NCBI GenBank assembly: GCA_029224185.1
Contig: CM055188.1
Coordinates: 1-64,000, forward strand
DNA length: 64,000 bases
From: Karalla daura
Lineage: Eukaryota > Chordata > Actinopteri > Chaetodontiformes > Leiognathidae
Direction of reading: 5' to 3'
Within the stretch, counting starts at the first letter, position 1, and every line of letters starts with the position of its first letter. The position numbers were made by a program, and so were the translations under genes. The notes under the pieces were generated by a model. That model saw nothing but the letters and a program-made list of their open reading frames with translations. It did no database searches and was not told the origin of the DNA. This document shows positions 60,655-64,000 of the stretch, piece after piece.

Positions 60655-61545
60655 ATGTCCCCTGATTAACCTCTTCTTCTTCATCACACACAGCATTCTT
60701 CTGCAGCAATGGCATCCGAGTCTGTGCCTCTGGAACCACAATCGCCATCCATTTAAAAATCATAGCCTTAGCATAGACCATCATCAACGGGCAACAACTA
60801 AGATTTGAATACCATTTCAAATGCTCAAAGTGTATTTTTCCACCATACCGTTGCAGACCATCCAGCTCCCTTTGAAGGACCAAAGGCATCCAGTATATGC
60901 CCTAAAGCCTTCATGACACTAGTTATGTTATCAGTGGTATCTGGAATTACAGTGTAACAAGCTTCTACGGTCAAATTCAAAGCCACAAATAACCCTGTTT
61001 AGCCAAAATATAATCTAAGGCCATCTCATGTTTCAACAGCATTAATCTATGACTTTTCTAAGTGTTTGACAGAAACTAAAACCCTTTAATTGTCTTGTTG
61101 GTGTTTCCCTGCAAAGTATATGTAATATTATCATTATGGTCAGCCAAAAATGTCACACCATACCATGGAAATAAGCCTATACCCCTTTTCCTCCAATGGT
61201 AGGACTCCAAATTGTGAAACTGTGCTATCTTCCTTTTAATTCTATTTCCCAGCACAGCATTAGGTGGGGTCTCATAGGACACAGTTCCTTTCTGAATGGC
61301 AAAAACCTCATATGGGAGTTTCACCATCACTATATAACAACCTGTCCACCCTTATGGTAAGAATATATTTGCCATCATATAGGCCATCCCAAGGCTCTTC
61401 TCTTTTTAACACATTTTGAAAAGTAATCTCTTCTGGGCTGAGCAGCATCGCTGGGATTCTGTGATCATGAACAGTCTCACTACTATGGCTGCCATACGGC
61501 TTAACCTCTTGACATAGAGAAAAGCTTATCTGAACTTTCAATCAC
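60655..61545 (-). pseudogene. Endogenous retrovirus envelope-like remnant
   Basis: Minus-strand frames at 61541-61308 and 61330-61076, then stop-rich sequence down to about 60660. Visible marks: a basic RIKR cleavage-like site (about 61232-61243); FPWYGVTFLADH; N-linked glycosylation sites (NIT, NKT); and a leucine heptad stretch LLKHEMALDYILAKQG followed by a degraded cysteine region. These suggest the transmembrane subunit of a retroviral Env. A frameshift near 61320 and several stops downstream show it is non-functional. The hAT element inserted into its C-terminal or downstream part. It could also be a distant Env-derived host sequence, but the breaks argue against that. Confidence 0.45.
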
Positions 61546-62499
61546 AATGCTATTTAGGTGATCCTTACACAATATGATACACAATATAAGTTGATGGGAT
61601 GAAATCTCTGGGCGGACTCGAGTGGAAAGTGATTTATAGAAATAGCAACGTTTGACCATTGAAACCAAAATGGCTGCCTCCCCCCTCCCCGTACAGTTCT
61701 GACCATCAGTGCAAGGGACTTTATTCTGTGCATCTGGACGAACTCTCTAAGCCAACACATTTTCATCTTTCTACTCCACCAAAAATTTATGGGGTAGGCT
61801 TTTTTTTTTTAATTTCGAGGTGGCTCTTTAGAGACATTTAGCAACGCCCAATGAAAAGGCCATTACCTGGCAGTTCAGGCGTACAATGCAATCATGTTCA
61901 GCAATTTTGAAGCTTCTATGATGAAGTGCCTGCCCGGAAGGCATTTTGAAAAATTGATGACGAATAACCAAACTTTGTCATGCACTAGTGGCCTTTTGAC
62001 TTAAAGAAGTTCTGTACATAAAATCTTCTCAGCTTGGTCAATAGATGTACCAAATTTGAAGCCAATTGGGTTAACCCCCTCGGAGGAGATGTTTTTAAAA
62101 TTCAAATCAAAATGGCTGACTCCTGTCGGGTTACGGTCATCATGTCAAAAGGCTTTTTTGTGTATCTCTTTAGGAATTATTCGCATACCAATTTTTATTT
62201 GCCTATGAAGTAAGTATCCCTATGGGGATTAGTCAAAATTTCTAGCAGGTACTACTTCTGCAGTTTGGCCCCCCATGGGCTATGCCCCTATCAAGTGTCA
62301 GAGCTGTCTGTCCTCAATCAGTGTACCAATTTTCATGATGACTGGAGTTTCCTAAAGCCATCACAAAGCCACTCGTAATGTATGGTGAGGGATCACTATT
62401 CATGCCCGCCACACAGATACCATTGGTGGTAGCTTCACTGCATTTGTAATGTAGCTTCACCCACTTATTCTGCATTTATTACAATTGGAATGAATTCCA
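61546..62499. other. Unclassified interspersed-repeat-like DNA
   Basis: No gene. Contains fish-repeat-like phrases such as GTACCAAATTTGAAGCC (about 62048) and GTACCAATTTTCATGATG (about 62323). They loosely recall GTACCGAGTTTCATGTCG in the array monomers. The minus-strand env remnant may extend into its left end. Confidence 0.35.
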
Positions 62500-62531
62500 A
62501 TTCCATGTACCTGGCGCTAGGTACATGGAAT
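62500..62531 (+). repeat. 13-bp inverted repeat at the LINE 5' truncation
   Basis: ATTCCATGTACCT (62500-62512), loop GGCGCT, and exact reverse complement (62519-62531). The right arm is part of the endonuclease reading frame (Gly-Thr-Trp-Asn), so the left arm looks like an inverted copy of the element's own sequence. Confidence 0.9.
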
Positions 62532-63096
62532 GTCACCTCGCTGGGGGGGAAGGAGCCTGAGCTTGTGCGAGAGGTGGAGCGGTACCGGCTAGAGATAGTC
62601 GGGCTCACCTCCACACATAGTATGGGCTCTGGAACCCAACTCCTTGAGAGATGCTGGACTCTCTACTACTCTGGAGTTACCCACGGTGAAAGGCGGCAAG
62701 CTGGTGTGGGCTTGCTTATAGCCCCCCAGCTCAGCCGCCACGTGTTGGAGTTCTCCCCGCTGAACGAGAGGGTCGCGTCCCTCCGCCTTCGGGTGGGGGG
62801 CCGAACCCTAACTGTTGTTTCGGCTTACGGGCCGAACAGCAGCACAAAATATCCGGGCTTCTTAGAGTCCCTGGGAGGAGTACTGGAAAGTGCTCCAACC
62901 GGAGACTCCATCGTCCTGTTGGGAGACTTCAATGCTCACGTCGGTAATGACAGTGAAACCTGGAGGGGCGTGATCGGGAGGAACGGCCTCCCCGATCTGA
63001 ACCCGAGCGGCGTCCTGTTACTGGACTTCTGTGCCAGTAACAGTTTGTCCATAACAAACACCATGTTCAAGCATAAGGGTGTCCATCAGTGCACAT
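62516..63096 (+). pseudogene. RTE/Rex-like LINE endonuclease domain, 3' truncated
   Basis: Open frame with GTWNVTSLGGKEPELVREVE, EIVGLTSTHS (metal-binding Glu replaced by the family's Thr), VVSAYGPNSS, IVLLGDFNAHVGND, GLPDLNPSG and SITNTMFKHKG. These are apurinic-endonuclease-like motifs of a common fish LINE, likely the same family as the tail at 55531-56115 but in the opposite orientation. Coding stops after HQCTW, where the sequence passes into telomeric repeat. The catalytic SDH end of the domain and all of the reverse transcriptase are absent. Confidence 0.8.
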
Positions 63097-63141
63097 GGGT
63101 TAGGGTTAGGGTTAGGGTTAGGGTTAGGGTTAGGGTTAGGG
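63097..63141 (+). repeat. Interstitial telomeric repeat (GGGTTA)7.5
   Basis: 45 bp of perfect GGGTTA units, joined directly to truncated LINE sequence on both sides. Confidence 0.97.
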
Positions 63142-64000
63142 ATTTATCTGTAGGCTCTGTCAAAAAGGAGGGTTTTTAACCTACTCTTAAAGGTAGAGAG
63201 GGTGTCTGCCTCCCGGACTGAAACTGGTAGATGGTTCCATAACAGAGGGCCTTGGTAGCTGAAGGCTCTGGCTCCCCATCTAGACTTAGAGACTCTTGGA
63301 ACCACAAGTAGGCCTGTATTCAGAGAACGAAGTCTCCTAGTGGGGCAATAGGGTTTTATCAGGTCTGAGATATAAGAGGGTGCCAGACCATGAAGACCTT
63401 TATAGACAAGGAGGAGGATTTTGAACTGGATCCTGAAAGGTACAGGAAGCCAGTGTAATGAGGCCAGAACAGGAGAGATGTGATCTCTCTTTCTAGTTTT
63501 AGTCAGGACACGAGCTGCCGCGTTCTGAATGAGCTGCAGAGTTCTCAGCGACCTATTGGAGCTTCCAGCCAGTAGAGAGTTGCAGTAGTCCAGCCTGGAG
63601 GTAACAAAGGCATGGACCAGTTGTTCTGCTGAATGGAGAGGGAGGAGGTGTCTTATTTTTTAAATATTGCGGAGGTGGAAGTAGGCAGTCCGTGAGATCG
63701 ATTTTATGTGGGAGCTAAAAGACAGGTCTGGATCAAAACTAACACCTAGGTTCTTAACAGTGGTGGCAGAAGAAGTCGCAAAACTACCTTGTAATGCTAT
63801 GGCATCAGATATTGAATCACGTAGGTGTTTAGGACCTATGAGCAGCAACTCTGTTTTTTCAGAGTTCAGAAGGAGGAAATTATTAGTCATCCAGGCCTTC
63901 ACATCATCAAGGCAGGACTGAAGCTGCTGTAGACGGTTGAGCTCGCCCGGCTTGATAGATAGATATAATTGAGTGTTGTCAGCATAACAGTGGAAATCTA
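63142..64000 (-). pseudogene. 3' part of a second L2/Maui-like LINE
   Basis: Read from the right edge on the minus strand: HCYADNTQLYLS, LDDVKAWMTNNFLLLNSEKT, VKNLGVSFDPDLSFSSHIKS, a stop after FHLRNI, then in another frame SRWGARAFSYQGPLLWNHLP and TFKSRLKTLLFDRAYR just before the telomeric repeat. The catalytic motif reads YADN instead of YADD (63975-63986). It continues beyond the window. Family as for 42793-46690, but the two copies cover different parts. Confidence 0.82.

Larger units (their letters stand above)
55123..64000 (+). other. timm17a: timm17a intron 4 (open-ended), retroelement-rich
   Basis: At least 8.88 kb. I searched by eye for a continuation of the Tim17 reading frame (a G-rich fourth-membrane-segment exon with an AG acceptor) and found none. 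The intron is filled with the mobile elements listed separately. Confidence 0.75.

Noticed and set aside
60463..60669. A 68-codon frame of alternating Cys and Val.
   Set aside because: Translation of the (TG)29 microsatellite and the hAT end.
62490..63179. A 229-codon frame as a cellular gene.
   Set aside because: The content is a LINE endonuclease, and the last ~27 codons are translated telomeric repeat and antisense L2.
56790..64000. Remaining timm17a exons within the window.
   Set aside because: No frame encodes a glycine-rich fourth membrane segment of Tim17 type next to an acceptor site. All longer frames here belong to mobile elements.

Overview
The window looks like nuclear DNA of a ray-finned (teleost) fish. 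The evidence is a vertebrate gene with GT-AG introns (timm17a), LINE fragments of the L2/Maui and RTE/Rex-like kinds common in fish, two hAT transposon copies with 8-bp target duplications, an endogenous-retrovirus remnant, long (TAA)n and (TG)n microsatellites, and a short run of vertebrate telomeric repeat. There are no bacterial-type operons, no CRISPR array, and no rRNA or tRNA gene that I can see.

Region 1 (1-42792) is one very large tandem array that continues past the left edge. It is built from two related monomers: a short one (S, exactly 1,096 bp in eleven complete copies) and a long one (L, about 1,450 bp). L and S share most of their length. In L a cassette of about 475 bp takes the place of a block of about 120 bp in S. 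The L cassette holds a CA-rich stretch, a variable G-tract, a near-palindrome ending in CTAG, a (TTA)n tract with 0-3 copies of a 43-58 bp hairpin minisatellite, and a perfect 15-bp inverted repeat. Each monomer also contains two diverged half-units. The array is a mosaic: some neighbouring blocks look identical at offsets of 2,554 or 3,215 bp, and some distant blocks are nearly identical. One deletion junction recurs at three sites. The right end is a folded-back (inverted) 0.9-kb partial unit. The many open frames in the array are by-products of the repeat, and I do not call them genes.

Region 2 (42793-47920) is retrotransposon and repeat DNA: a frame-broken minus-strand L2/Maui LINE cut off at the array edge, an insert in its ORF1 with a GGATCC-rich 56-bp minisatellite, a (TAA)41 tract, an 18-bp minisatellite, a perfect hairpin and the end of a DNA transposon.

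Region 3 (about 47920 to the right edge) is the promoter and first four coding exons of timm17a on the plus strand. It encodes residues 1-106 of the mitochondrial inner-membrane translocase subunit Tim17-A. The last exon or exons lie beyond the window. Intron 3 holds a decayed hAT element. Intron 4 is more than 8.8 kb long and holds an RTE-like LINE tail; a retroviral env-like remnant split by a ZBED5/FAM200-type hAT, which is itself split by a solo LTR; an RTE-like endonuclease fragment; a (TTAGGG)7.5 tract; and the 3' part of a second L2 element with a mutated catalytic motif.

The only cellular gene recognised is timm17a. Everything else is repeat or mobile DNA.
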